From Synechococcus sp. Tobar12-5m-g (GTDB lineage Bacteria; Cyanobacteriota; Cyanobacteriia; PCC-6307; Cyanobiaceae): a stretch of 64,000 bases of DNA. The stretch covers positions 295,929 to 359,928 of the forward strand of contig NZ_JAGQBB010000001.1 in the NCBI RefSeq assembly GCF_024345415.1, given 5' to 3'. A program made the translations under genes and the position numbers. Shown here piece after piece: positions 43,678-52,700 of the stretch (position 1 is the stretch's first letter; each line of letters opens with the position of its first letter). The notes under the pieces were generated by a model that was not told where the DNA came from, did not search any database, and was given only the letters and a program-made list of their open reading frames with translations.

Positions 43678-43905
43678 TCACCAGAGGCCCCGGATCACGG
43701 GAGCGGGCTTTCGGACCGGTGTGAACGTGCAAGCGGGATTGGGCGCCGCCTGGGCCATCAGGGTGGTTTCAACCGTTTTGACCGGAACGGAAGCAAGCGT
43801 CTTGGCTCCCTTCAGGCAGGGCGGCACGTCGCTGGGTTCGGCGGAGAAAGCAGGAAGAGAGAGCGCAAAGGAGGAAGCAATACAAAGAACGAGAGGCTTG
43901 AACAT
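43678..43905 (-). CDS. Small exported protein with a cysteine pair
   Basis: A 75-residue protein whose N-terminus, FKPLVLCIASSFALSLPAFSA, is a signal peptide with an AxA-type cleavage site. The mature part has two cysteines (PPCLKG and NPACTF), which could form one disulfide. A longer frame to 44016 precedes the signal peptide with unlikely sequence, so ATG 43905 is preferred. No family assigned. It is the last gene of a minus-strand group of envelope genes upstream of the VWA/tubulin operon. Confidence 0.62.
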   Translation of the reverse strand: MFKPLVLCIASSFALSLPAFSAEPSDVPPCLKGAKTLASVPVKTVETTLMAQAAPNPACTFTPVRKPAPVIRGLW

Positions 43906-43958
43906 GGCGGTCACACAAATTGAGAAAGGATTCAGAGAGCCGGAGTGCTTCGGACGTT

Positions 43959-44663
43959 TCAGTTGGACGATGGGTTGCTGCCGCCGCTTCCACTGAAACA
44001 ACCACCAATCGCGCAACCGATCAAAGCTGCCGCGCCTATGCCGAGCAGGACGGGAATGACTGGGAACAGCGGTGGCGGTGGCGGAGCCGGAGGGACGACA
44101 GGAGGAATGACCGCAACTGGGGGGGCGAGCTGGAAGAAACAGGAACTGGTGGCCAGGGGGAGAACGTAATTGCCCGTGGGGAGCAGGGCCGCCAGGGTTT
44201 GACCCTCCTGAACCGGCTGGGTCGGGGTGATTGTGATCGTGCGGCGATCGGTGGAGATCACCACCGCAGAGGAATCAAATCGAATCTGCTCGACTTCTGT
44301 GTTATTGCTGTCGCGGATGGAGATGTAGTCGTCTAGACCAAATTTCGGCAGCGGGGTGGCAAAGCTCAGCACGAGCGGATCGCTGGCCTTGGTCAGGAGA
44401 GTCGGCCCATTCCCTGACGGAGGTGCGGCTTGGCTGAGGAATGGGCCGGATGAGGAAGCAGGGATAGAAGACGCCGGAAGCCTGGCCTGATTCAGACCGG
44501 GCATCGCGGTGACTCCCTCGCCGGTGATCCTGATCAGATTGACGCGGGCGCTTGGGAATGCCCGAGCGGGCAAGCCCGCCCAAAGCACCGCCGAAGCGGT
44601 GAACAGAGCAACAGGAAGGTGGCGTGACCTCACCCGCCTGGAGGGATCAATCATTGTGCGCAT
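43959..44663 (-). CDS. Exported protein with a C-terminal membrane segment
   Basis: A 234-residue protein with a signal peptide (PVALFTASAVLWAGLPARA, ending in an AxA site). A soluble beta-rich domain follows, containing LVLSFATPLPKFGLDDYISI and VVISTDRRTITITPTQPVQEG. A Pro-rich stretch then leads to a hydrophobic helix near the C-terminus (PVIPVLLGIGAAALIGCAIGG) and a Ser/Gly/Asn tail. It therefore appears periplasmic and anchored at its C-terminus. ATG 44663 is chosen over GTG 44672. No family recognised. It lies 53 bases upstream of the small Cys-pair gene. Confidence 0.68.
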   Translation of the reverse strand: MRTMIDPSRRVRSRHLPVALFTASAVLWAGLPARAFPSARVNLIRITGEGVTAMPGLNQARLPASSIPASSSGPFLSQAAPPSGNGPTLLTKASDPLVLSFATPLPKFGLDDYISIRDSNNTEVEQIRFDSSAVVISTDRRTITITPTQPVQEGQTLAALLPTGNYVLPLATSSCFFQLAPPVAVIPPVVPPAPPPPPLFPVIPVLLGIGAAALIGCAIGGCFSGSGGSNPSSN

Positions 44664-44794
44664 TTTTGTCACATCATAGGATGCCTTCCCTAATATTTAA
44701 AGCTCATCCCTTGGAAGGGAGTCTGTCTGGTGGTCTGACCATGGCTGCCGTCCAGAATCGATCGATCGTGACCTTGGCCATGTCCCCCGGGCAG

Positions 44795-45955
44795 TCAGAA
44801 GGAGAACGTCATGCGTCCGTAGTAACGGGCGCCGCAGGGATTGGTGGTGCAGAGCCCTTCGATGTAGCTGGGTGTATTGCCAAGAAAATCAGTGGCATAA
44901 GCCGAAACGGTGAGCGGAATGTCGCTGAAAGGACGTGCTGAAATCCCCGCGCCGACGCCATAGCCGAACCATTCCGCCCCCAAGGAAACACGGCTGCCCA
45001 GGTGGAGACTGATCGAACCGATCGGCCCCCAGAAGCAATCGGTGCCACTTGGGTAGTTTTTGCTGCTGATGTTGTTCCCGGACAGGCAGTTCGTGGAGCC
45101 AAGAATGCCGTTGCCGCCATAGCCGAAGAAATCGGAGCCGATGCCCACGGTGGCCACAGCCACCACGGGCTCAGGACCGGCGCTGAGCGGAACCGCCTGG
45201 GAGAGCACCAGGTAGAAGTTTCGGCCCAGATCGATGCTGCTGTCGAACTGGATGATCTGCTCACCACCGAAGGAGAGCCCCAGGGTGGGGGTGAGGTTGA
45301 CGGCGGCGCGGAACCCGAGGCTCTGGCCCGAAAACGCACCGGTTCCTCCGCTGCGGGAACTCAGGCTCTGAATGTTCCAGCTCAGGCCCAGGCTGGCGTC
45401 CTCACCCTTGATCGGTGTGACCTCAAAGTTCAGCTCGGAGTCCTCACAGCCAGCCGTGTTTCCCGAGCCAGCCCCGCAGGAGCGGGTGCGGTTCACGCCG
45501 GTCAGGGTGGCCGAAACGGTGTAGCGCTTGTCGGCGGCGAAGCCGTTCGGCACCTGGAGGGCTGTGTCGGTGTACAGCGTGCCATTGACCGTCATGCCCC
45601 GGCTGAGGCCCCGAACCCGGGTGATTGGCGGCGTGGCTGCGGCAACCAAAGGTTGCGGTGCGGGCACAACCTCGGGAAACCCCGGGCCGACCGGTTGATT
45701 CGCCGGCACCACATTCCAGGATCCAGGCCCAGGATCAGCGGATTCGAGGCGCCAGGGCAAGGCAGCTGCCGTGGCTGGATCCGGTTGAGGCAACCGCCAG
45801 TCGAGGGGTTGGGCAGCCACATCAGCGGCCAGCAGCGCGGGTGCCAGGACCAGCAGGCTGGCCAGGGGAGCGAAGGTTGCCGCCGTGTGTGTTGGAGCCA
45901 ATCCCACCAGCGGAACCTTCAGCGAGGATCTTATCGGCAGGAATCCAGTTCGCAT
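44795..45955 (-). CDS. Probable outer-membrane beta-barrel protein
   Basis: A 386-residue protein with a signal peptide (FAPLASLLVLAPALLAADVAAQ). A Pro-rich spacer of about 60 residues follows, then a region of alternating hydrophobic and polar residues consistent with membrane beta-strands, e.g. RYTVSATLTGVN, SLGFRAAVNLTPTLGLSFGG and PEPVVAVATVGIGSDFFGYGG. It ends in RMTFSF; a C-terminal Phe is typical of outer-membrane barrels. Two Cys pairs lie in loops. ATG 45955 avoids overlap with the upstream gene. Pore or transport activity is unproven. Confidence 0.7.
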   Translation of the reverse strand: MRTGFLPIRSSLKVPLVGLAPTHTAATFAPLASLLVLAPALLAADVAAQPLDWRLPQPDPATAAALPWRLESADPGPGSWNVVPANQPVGPGFPEVVPAPQPLVAAATPPITRVRGLSRGMTVNGTLYTDTALQVPNGFAADKRYTVSATLTGVNRTRSCGAGSGNTAGCEDSELNFEVTPIKGEDASLGLSWNIQSLSSRSGGTGAFSGQSLGFRAAVNLTPTLGLSFGGEQIIQFDSSIDLGRNFYLVLSQAVPLSAGPEPVVAVATVGIGSDFFGYGGNGILGSTNCLSGNNISSKNYPSGTDCFWGPIGSISLHLGSRVSLGAEWFGYGVGAGISARPFSDIPLTVSAYATDFLGNTPSYIEGLCTTNPCGARYYGRMTFSF

Positions 45956-45962
45956 CGACCTC

Positions 45963-46283
45963 CTATTCCGCTCCTTCAATGGCGCGACGAGCCTCTTCAA
46001 GCAACTGATCCAGCTCCTGATCGGGGTCAGGCCGGAGGGTCACAGCAGCAGCCTCCTCCGCTTTCGATGCATGGGCCCCCGAGGCAAGCGAAGGGCGGCT
46101 CTGGTGACGCAGCAGCGATGTCCGGCGCTTGGTCCGGTCCGCGCCGAGTGCCAGCAACACCGCGACGATCACCAGGGCGAGGGTCCAACCGGCGGGGCCT
46201 GCCACCAGCAGGGCCGCCGCGACGATCAGAACAAGGCAGCCGCCACAGCCGGAGGCACAGCCATCGGAGGGCAAGCCACGCAC
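45963..46283 (-). CDS. Small membrane protein with a cysteine-rich N-terminus
   Basis: A 106-residue protein if GTG 46283 is the start. After a Cys/Gly-rich leader (DGCASGCGGC), two hydrophobic helices follow (residues about 16-30 and 33-46, LVLIVAAALLVAG and TLALVIVAVLLALG). A charged tail with DQELDQLLEEARRAIE comes last. The gene lies 7 bases before the beta-barrel gene on the same strand and is divergent from the VWA operon, with 34 bases between starts. The start is uncertain; longer frames overlap the VWA gene and are less likely. Confidence 0.55.
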   Translation of the reverse strand: MRGLPSDGCASGCGGCLVLIVAAALLVAGPAGWTLALVIVAVLLALGADRTKRRTSLLRHQSRPSLASGAHASKAEEAAAVTLRPDPDQELDQLLEEARRAIEGAE

Positions 46284-46317
46284 GAATGGACGCCCGCTCC
46301 ACTGTGGAGTCCATCCT

Positions 46318-47709
46318 ATGGAGAGCCCCCGGGAGGGAAGGGCTGTGGATTCCGCCCTAGCCTCAGCACTCCACCCCGGCAGCCCCGTGGCTGAGAGCCC
46401 CATTTCAGCCAGGCCTGCTTTTTCCCCGCACCGTTCGGCAGACCAGCACCGCGCTGCGGCCCTCTGGCTGGCCGCAGTGTTGGCCTTCGGCGCCGGTGGC
46501 TGCACGGTGGTCAAGCTGCCCGATTGCCTGGAACCCAGCGCCAAGGCGCCCGTCGCCAAGGGAATTCCCCCGTCCCGGCAGGCCTTGATCGGCATCGACG
46601 GCAGCGCCTCGATGGCAGGCTTCCTGAACGGCTCGGGCGGCGGCGAAGCCTGGAAGCAGCTGCTCAAGGCGATCAAGCTCACCGCCACCGGCTACGGCCC
46701 CACGGCGGTGTACCGGATCGGCGGCAGCTCGGGTACGGCGGTGGGAGCGATCACCGAGGCGGCCGATCCCTGCTTCTTCGGCGGCTGCCCCGGCCGCCCC
46801 AACCTGGCCTCCAGCCTCCACACCCTCTGGACGATTCCCCGGGCCGGGGCGGTGCCGCCGCTGCGGGTGATCCTGTCGGATCTGGAGGTGAACCAGGGCG
46901 ACATCTCGGCCCTGCGCCAGGCGATTCAGGACGACCTGGCCAGAGGGGCCAGCATCGGCGTGCTCGGGGTGCGCCTGCCCTTCGAGGGCACCGTCTTCGA
47001 CAGCAATGCCCGGCGCCTACATGTGGGCAAAGCCAACCGGCCGGCGTACCTGGTGGCCACGGGGTCAAAAGGGGCGGTGGAGTCGTTCCTTGAGGGCGTG
47101 CGCCAGACCCTGGCCCTCTCGGGCTTCAACGGGCCGATCGAGATCTCCCTGCTTGGGGCCGCTCCCCCCACCCTGAAGGCCGCCACGGCCTGGGGTGAGC
47201 CCCGGGGGGCCGCCAGCACGGGTCTGCCGATTCGCATCGGCGGAACCACCTACGGCCCCAGCGACAATGGCGACTATCAACTGGTCAAGCTGCTTCCCGG
47301 CGCCACCGGGCTGGCCGTGAGCTCCTCGAAGGGGCTGGGCGCCACCGGCACGGCCGCCAGCCCCGCCCCGGCCGGCCTGATGACCCTCACCCCCCTGCCC
47401 TTGGCCGGCACCGGTGCCGATGGGTCCCTGCAGGGTGTGGCGGTGAGCGGCCTGGCGGTGAGCGGGCGACAGCTGGTGGCCCGCTTCAGGGTCCCGCCGG
47501 GCACGCCAGCCGGCGCGTTCCGGGCCACGGTGGAGGCCGGCGGCCTGCCGGAGCCCTGGTGGCTGAGCTGGAGCCGCAGCGATCCCGCCAGCGCCCAGGC
47601 CAAGGATCAGACCGATAATCTGCTGCTCACCCTCAGCAGTCTCAGCCAGGCGGCCGTTCCGGCCGGCAGCCCGCCCGCCGTCGCCTTCTGCGTCGCCTTC
47701 ACCACCTGA
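46318..47709 (+). CDS. VWA-like lipoprotein, first gene of the tubulin/actin operon
   Basis: A 463-residue protein. After a hydrophilic N-terminus, residues 46-62 (RAAALWLAAVLAFGAGGC) form a signal peptide whose Cys62 could be lipidated. A von Willebrand A-like domain follows. Its MIDAS DxSxS motif is at residues 94-98 (IGIDGSASMAG), and the later acidic VILSDLEVNQGD fits the third metal-binding element. The C-terminal 180 residues are Gly/Ala/Pro-rich and beta-like. GTG 46387 is a shorter alternative start. It begins a five-gene unit with gaps of 13, 1, 10 and 8 bases. Confidence 0.72.
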   Translation: MESPREGRAVDSALASALHPGSPVAESPISARPAFSPHRSADQHRAAALWLAAVLAFGAGGCTVVKLPDCLEPSAKAPVAKGIPPSRQALIGIDGSASMAGFLNGSGGGEAWKQLLKAIKLTATGYGPTAVYRIGGSSGTAVGAITEAADPCFFGGCPGRPNLASSLHTLWTIPRAGAVPPLRVILSDLEVNQGDISALRQAIQDDLARGASIGVLGVRLPFEGTVFDSNARRLHVGKANRPAYLVATGSKGAVESFLEGVRQTLALSGFNGPIEISLLGAAPPTLKAATAWGEPRGAASTGLPIRIGGTTYGPSDNGDYQLVKLLPGATGLAVSSSKGLGATGTAASPAPAGLMTLTPLPLAGTGADGSLQGVAVSGLAVSGRQLVARFRVPPGTPAGAFRATVEAGGLPEPWWLSWSRSDPASAQAKDQTDNLLLTLSSLSQAAVPAGSPPAVAFCVAFTT

Positions 47710-47722
47710 GCAGCGAGCCTTC

Positions 47723-48259
47723 ATGCGTCCGAGTGAATGGATCAGCCTCCTGGCCTGTGTGATCGTCGGCACGCTGTGGGTGTTCCTGGGCCAGAACGCT
47801 CTCTTCCTCAATGTGTTCGCCGGCTGGCTGGTGGGCCCGGGGCTCAACCTCCAGGACTTTCTGCAGACCGGCAGCAGCCCCTCCTTCACCGTGTTGTGGA
47901 TCGGCTGCCTCACGGCGCTGCTGATCTGGTACTGGCACACCTTCAGCCGCAGCACCCGCAGCTCCGCCGAGGTGCGCCGGATGCGGGGCCGCTGGTGGCT
48001 GGCGGCCCTGCTGCTGGTGCTGTTCGGCTGGTTCTCCCAGCTCACCTTCACCGTGTTCCGCTGGCAGGTCACCGGCACCAGCCCCCTGGAGGGCGGTGGG
48101 GTGAACTATTACCCGGTGCCGCCAATGGGCTGGATTCTGCTGCTTGTGGTCGTGGTGCTCGATGTGATCCTGCTGTTCTGGCTTCCCACCGTGCTGGCCT
48201 CCCCCCGCAGCCACCGCTTCGTGGTGCCCGGCGCCGTGACCCTGCGCGGGGGCCGCTGA
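47723..48259 (+). CDS. Four-helix integral membrane protein of the tubulin/actin operon
   Basis: A 178-residue protein with four hydrophobic helices: about residues 6-30 (ISLLACVIVGTLWVFLG), 53-72 (FTVLWIGCLTALLIWYW), 90-110 (WWLAALLLVLFGWFSQL) and 135-158 (WILLLVVVVLDVILLFW). A basic loop RSTRSSAEVRRMRGR lies between helices 2 and 3. No family recognised. The stop precedes the next start by one base, so co-translation is likely. It may anchor the cytoplasmic partners to the membrane. Confidence 0.7.
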   Translation: MRPSEWISLLACVIVGTLWVFLGQNALFLNVFAGWLVGPGLNLQDFLQTGSSPSFTVLWIGCLTALLIWYWHTFSRSTRSSAEVRRMRGRWWLAALLLVLFGWFSQLTFTVFRWQVTGTSPLEGGGVNYYPVPPMGWILLLVVVVLDVILLFWLPTVLASPRSHRFVVPGAVTLRGGR

Positions 48260-48260
48260 G

Positions 48261-49769
48261 ATGACCCTGTTCGCGATCGGCGTCGGGGGCACGGGTGCCA
48301 AATGCCTCGAAGCCCTCACCCACCTGCACGCCTGCGGCCTGATCGATCGCGGCGACGGCGGTGCGGGCCGCCGCAGCCTCGGCACCTTCCTGGTCGATCC
48401 CGACCAGCAGAGCGCCCTGCTGCTGCGCGCCCAGACGGCGATCAGCCGCTACGGCGCCCTGCGGGGCGCCATCGCCGACCGCAGCGACCGTTTCGCCCGC
48501 GGCGACCTCCACGACTACGGCCACTGGAGCCCCCTGAGCAACAGCAGCGGGGCGGTGAGCCTTGATCAGGTGTTCCCCAAGGCGATTCTCACCAACCAGG
48601 CCAGCGGCCTGGCGGGCCTGTTCGATTGCCTCTTCCCGCCGGAGGAGCAGCAGGCCGACCTGGAGGTGGGGTTCCGCGGCCGGCCGCCGATCGGCGCGGC
48701 GGTGATGAACCGGATCAACCTGGAGCAGGAAGCCCAGACCGGTCAGTGGCAGCGGATGCTCTCCGACATCCAGGCCGCCGCCGGCAACGGTGAGGCGCCG
48801 GTGATCCATCTGTTCGGCAGTGTGTTCGGCGGCACGGGAGCCTCCGGGGTGCCGAGCCTGGGATTGCTGCTGAAGAACTGGCTGCGGGAGCAGAACCTCG
48901 GCAGCGTGACGGTGCAGGCCTCGCTGCTGCTGCCGTACTTCGATTTCGACGGCCAGGGGGATGGCGACACCGGCGTCCACGCCGAAGCCCGCAACTTCCA
49001 GCTCAACACCGATGCCGCCCTGCAGTACCTGCGAGCCAGCGGGCCGAGCTGCTTCGATCGGGTGTTCCTGGTGGGCAGCGATCTCAAGGCCCGCTTCGGC
49101 TTCAGCATCGGCGGCACCTCCCAGAGCAACGCCGCCCACCTGGTCGAGCTGCTGGCGGCGCTGGGGGCCCGGGAGCAGGCCCCGGCCAACGCCAGCGGCT
49201 ATGCCTTCGTGCTCAGCCGCGCCCGCCAGGGCCAGATCGGCTGGGAGGACATCCCTGACGATGAAGCGGTGGGAGCGGCTCTGGCCCAAGGGGCTCGCTT
49301 CGCGGTGGCCTGGCTCAACAACCTGAGTCTGGAGATCGATGCGGCCCAGCAGGTGCCGATGGGCACGTTCCTCAGCGGTGCCCCCTGGGCCCGGCGGTTC
49401 TTCTCCCCCTCCGGGGCTCCCACCGCAACCTCCGGTGGGCGCCCGCCAATCCGCGACGCCACCGAGCTGTCGCTGAAGACCTGCATCGACCGCTACGCCG
49501 AAACCCTGCTGCAGTGGCTGCAGCAGATCAGCAGCAACGTCGGCAGCGGCTTCGAGCAGGAGCTGTTCAGCCCCGAAACATTGAAGCGCACCTCCAGCCC
49601 CGACAACGCCTTGCACAAGGTGGTGCGGGGCAAGGCGCGCCCCGATCGCCCCGAAGCCTCCGACACCGTGGAGACGATCAAGATCGCCATGGATGGCTTG
49701 CCCGCCGCCGCGATCAGCCGCGTCGGCATGGCAGGCCTGGCCGACGCCCTCTGGACGCTCTGCGCCTGA
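48261..49769 (+). CDS. Tubulin/FtsZ-like (Tubulin_2-type) protein
   Basis: A 502-residue protein. Residues 5-13 (AIGVGGTGAK) match the first phosphate-binding loop of the FtsZ/tubulin superfamily, and residues about 185-200 (LFGSVFGGTGASG) match the glycine-rich tubulin signature, here GGTGxSG. Spacing and order fit bacterial tubulin-like proteins of Pfam Tubulin_2 type. I could not identify the T7 catalytic loop, so GTP hydrolysis and filament formation are unproven. It is preceded by a membrane protein gene and followed by an actin-like ATPase gene 10 bases away. Confidence 0.78.
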   Translation: MTLFAIGVGGTGAKCLEALTHLHACGLIDRGDGGAGRRSLGTFLVDPDQQSALLLRAQTAISRYGALRGAIADRSDRFARGDLHDYGHWSPLSNSSGAVSLDQVFPKAILTNQASGLAGLFDCLFPPEEQQADLEVGFRGRPPIGAAVMNRINLEQEAQTGQWQRMLSDIQAAAGNGEAPVIHLFGSVFGGTGASGVPSLGLLLKNWLREQNLGSVTVQASLLLPYFDFDGQGDGDTGVHAEARNFQLNTDAALQYLRASGPSCFDRVFLVGSDLKARFGFSIGGTSQSNAAHLVELLAALGAREQAPANASGYAFVLSRARQGQIGWEDIPDDEAVGAALAQGARFAVAWLNNLSLEIDAAQQVPMGTFLSGAPWARRFFSPSGAPTATSGGRPPIRDATELSLKTCIDRYAETLLQWLQQISSNVGSGFEQELFSPETLKRTSSPDNALHKVVRGKARPDRPEASDTVETIKIAMDGLPAAAISRVGMAGLADALWTLCA

Positions 49770-49779
49770 ATCCCCCACC

Positions 49780-52700
49780 ATGGCCACGTCCGACATCGTT
49801 CAGCACCCCTGGTTCCCCAAGACCGACCCCCCCCTGGGCGGTGGCGCTGCCGCGGGGGTGTGGCAGGGGAGAGAGCAACACAGCCTCGGCGAGCTGGCCA
49901 AACGGCTCGTCTACGAGGTGGCCAACAGCCAGGTCAATGCGCTGCCCTCTCCCTGGTCCCGCGCCCTTCAGTTCGAGCAGGCGGTGCTCAACAGCCGCTA
50001 TCCCACCCGCGCCGCCCTGCTGGCGGAACTGTTCGGCTGCCTGGCCAGCGTGGGCCTGTGGGACATGGTCGGCTTGAAGCTGGAGGCCGAGCGGGTCTTT
50101 CTGCCCGATCTGGCCGCCATCGAGGATGGGGCCGTCGGGCCGTTCGCCCGCAGCCTGCAAAGCGCCGCCCCGAATCCCTCCCAGGCCCTCTACCAGCTGG
50201 CCGATGGCAGCCACCCCTGGCACCAGCTCTACGTGCTGCGGCTGAATGGCCAGCTGATCGGCTTCACCTCTCCGGCCACCCTGCTCTGCCCGGCGGTGCA
50301 CCTGGCTGGCCCGATCCCCGGCATGAACTGGGCCGCGAACGGACGGTTTTCCTCCCCCGTTCCATTCCTGGGAGGCCAGCAGAAGCAGGCCCTTGCCGAT
50401 TGGATCACCCACCTGGGCGACGGCCTGCTCAGCTCCCCCGAGCGACCGAACCCGGCGATGGTCAACCAGCTGGCCGCAGTGCTCCAGGGCTTCGCCACCG
50501 AGCTCAGCGGCGGACGGAGTGGCCCCGCCGTGTTCTCAGAGGCGCGGGTGCCGAACCTGCCGCCCAAGCCCACGGCCCTGGCCCTGCTGGCCAGGCCAGC
50601 CCAGGGGGGAAGCAGCCCCAGCCAGGCCACCCTCGCCCTGGGCGATCGCCGCCAGCGGCCACTGCCCAACACCCCGACCAGGCCGGTGGTGCTGCTCGAC
50701 CCCCAGATGCCGAACCGGCTTGGGCTGCCCGCCTCCGAGATCAGCCTCTACAAGGCGGCGACGCTGGAGTCGGTGGGCCAGAGCAAGGCGCAGCTGGAGA
50801 TGAAGTACGGCCAGGAGATCGAGGTGATCACCCCGGACGACCTTTTCCTCGAGGCGATCCACCTGCTGGCCGGCGAGGGGGCGCTGCTCCACTCCTGGCT
50901 GCCGCGCAAGCTGGAAGGCCAGCCGCGCATCAACGGCACCGCCGTCACGCCGCTGCTGCCCCTGCGCGAGCGGGTGCGGGATCTGTTCAGCAGCGCGGAA
51001 CTGCGACGGGCCTGCAGCCTGCGGCTCTCGACTGGGGGCAGCGCCATCGAGGTCACGCTGCAACTGCCTTTGGTCGGCCAGGTGGAGCCCTACCCGATCA
51101 GCCGCTCCTTTGCCCTGCAGGAGCAGAACCTGATCGCCGAAGACCTGCCGGTGGTGAGCCTCTGGCCCAACATCGACGACAGCCGCTGGAGCCAGTTCGT
51201 GGTGTTCTGCGAGGACAGCAGCACCGGCCTCACGGTGGATGGCTTTGCCGATTACCAGCGGCAGTTCGGCCGCGATGCCGGCCAGGCGGTGAAGTACTTC
51301 AGCACCAACCGGTTCCCCGACCTGATCAAGATGATCGAGCGGGGCCAGGAGCGGGGGTTGATCCCGGTGGAGCCGCCACCACCGCCGAGCGGCCAGGCCG
51401 GTGAATGGAAGGTCGGAATCGACTTCGGCACTTCCTTCACCAATTTCTTCATGGACGAGGGCGGCGGCACTCCGGTGCTCAAACCGCTCGACACCCGGGT
51501 GATTCCGCTCACCCTGGCCCAGAAGGAAACCCGCCAGACCCTGCTCAGCCAATACTTCATCCCCGAGGACATGCTGCCCCGGGGCCAGAACCCGCCCACC
51601 GCCACGGCCCTGAGCCTGCGGGGCTGGCAGGAGGCGCCGGGAGCCGTGCCGGAGCTGTTCCATGAGGCCCGCCTCAAGGTGCCCACCCCCGGCGAGTTCG
51701 GTGGCGCCGAGCTGCGCACCGGCTTCAAGTGGCGCCAGCTTCAGTACCAGAAGCCCTACCTCAAGGAGCTGGCCCTGCTGATCAGCGCCAACGCCGCCGC
51801 CGCCGGTGCCAGCGCCATGGCCTGGTCGGTGTCGTATCCCAGCGCCTTCTCCCCCAACGAGGTGCAGAACTACCGGCGCCTCTGGAGCGATCTCTGCCAG
51901 GAGCTCGGCAGCAGCACCGGCATGCCCCACAGCCTGGCGGTGGGAGGGGGCGAGGGGGGCCTGCAGACCGAGGCGGTGGCCTTCGCCAGCTATTTCGGCA
52001 ACTACCTGGGCCGCCAGATGGTTCACACCGCCTGCCTGGATGTGGGCGGCGGCACCACCGATCTCAGCATCTGGCAGGAGAACACCCTCACCCACCAGGT
52101 GTCGGTGCCCTACGCGGGGCGCCAGATCTGCAGCCAGTTGCTGCAGCGCAAGCCCTCGTTCCTGAAGTGGCTGTTTCCGCCCAGCCTCACGGCCGACATC
52201 AGCAACGACGAGGCCCGCGCCCGGCAGGACCGCAACTTCACCAGCCGCCTCGACAACATCATGCGCTACGGCTCCGAGGACCTGCTCTCGGAGCGCCTGC
52301 CGGTGCTGCGCGGCGAAAACTCAGCCCAACTTGAGCAGTTCATCAGCCTGCTGGCGCTCAGTTTCGGCGGCCTCTATCACTACCTGGGAACCATCCTGCG
52401 GGGCCTCGATGGCGAATCCCGCCTGTTGCGCTCCACGCCGATGCCCGTCTACCTGGGCGGCAATGGCGGCAGGCTGATCAACTGGCTCGACCAGAGTTGC
52501 CGCTTCAGCCCCGGCTGCGAGGCCGATCAACTGATGGAACGGCTGCAGCAGCTGAGCGCCGGCTTCGCGCCAGGCCCGGCCGCCACCACCCTCTCGGACG
52601 CTTACAAGAACGAAACGGCCTGCGGCCTGATCAGCACGGGGGTGAATCTCAAGGGCGATTTCGATCCCCGCGACGAGCTGATGTTCTCCGGCGAGCAACT

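Noticed and set aside
45002..46360. 452-residue plus-strand frame
   Set aside because: Antisense shadow of the beta-barrel gene, rich in Arg, Gly and Pro without domains.
48069..49796. 575-residue minus-strand frame
   Set aside because: Antisense of the tubulin-like gene; GC-rich codon bias opens this frame.
50536..52095. 519-residue minus-strand frame
   Set aside because: Antisense to the actin-like gene, with low-complexity composition and no motif.
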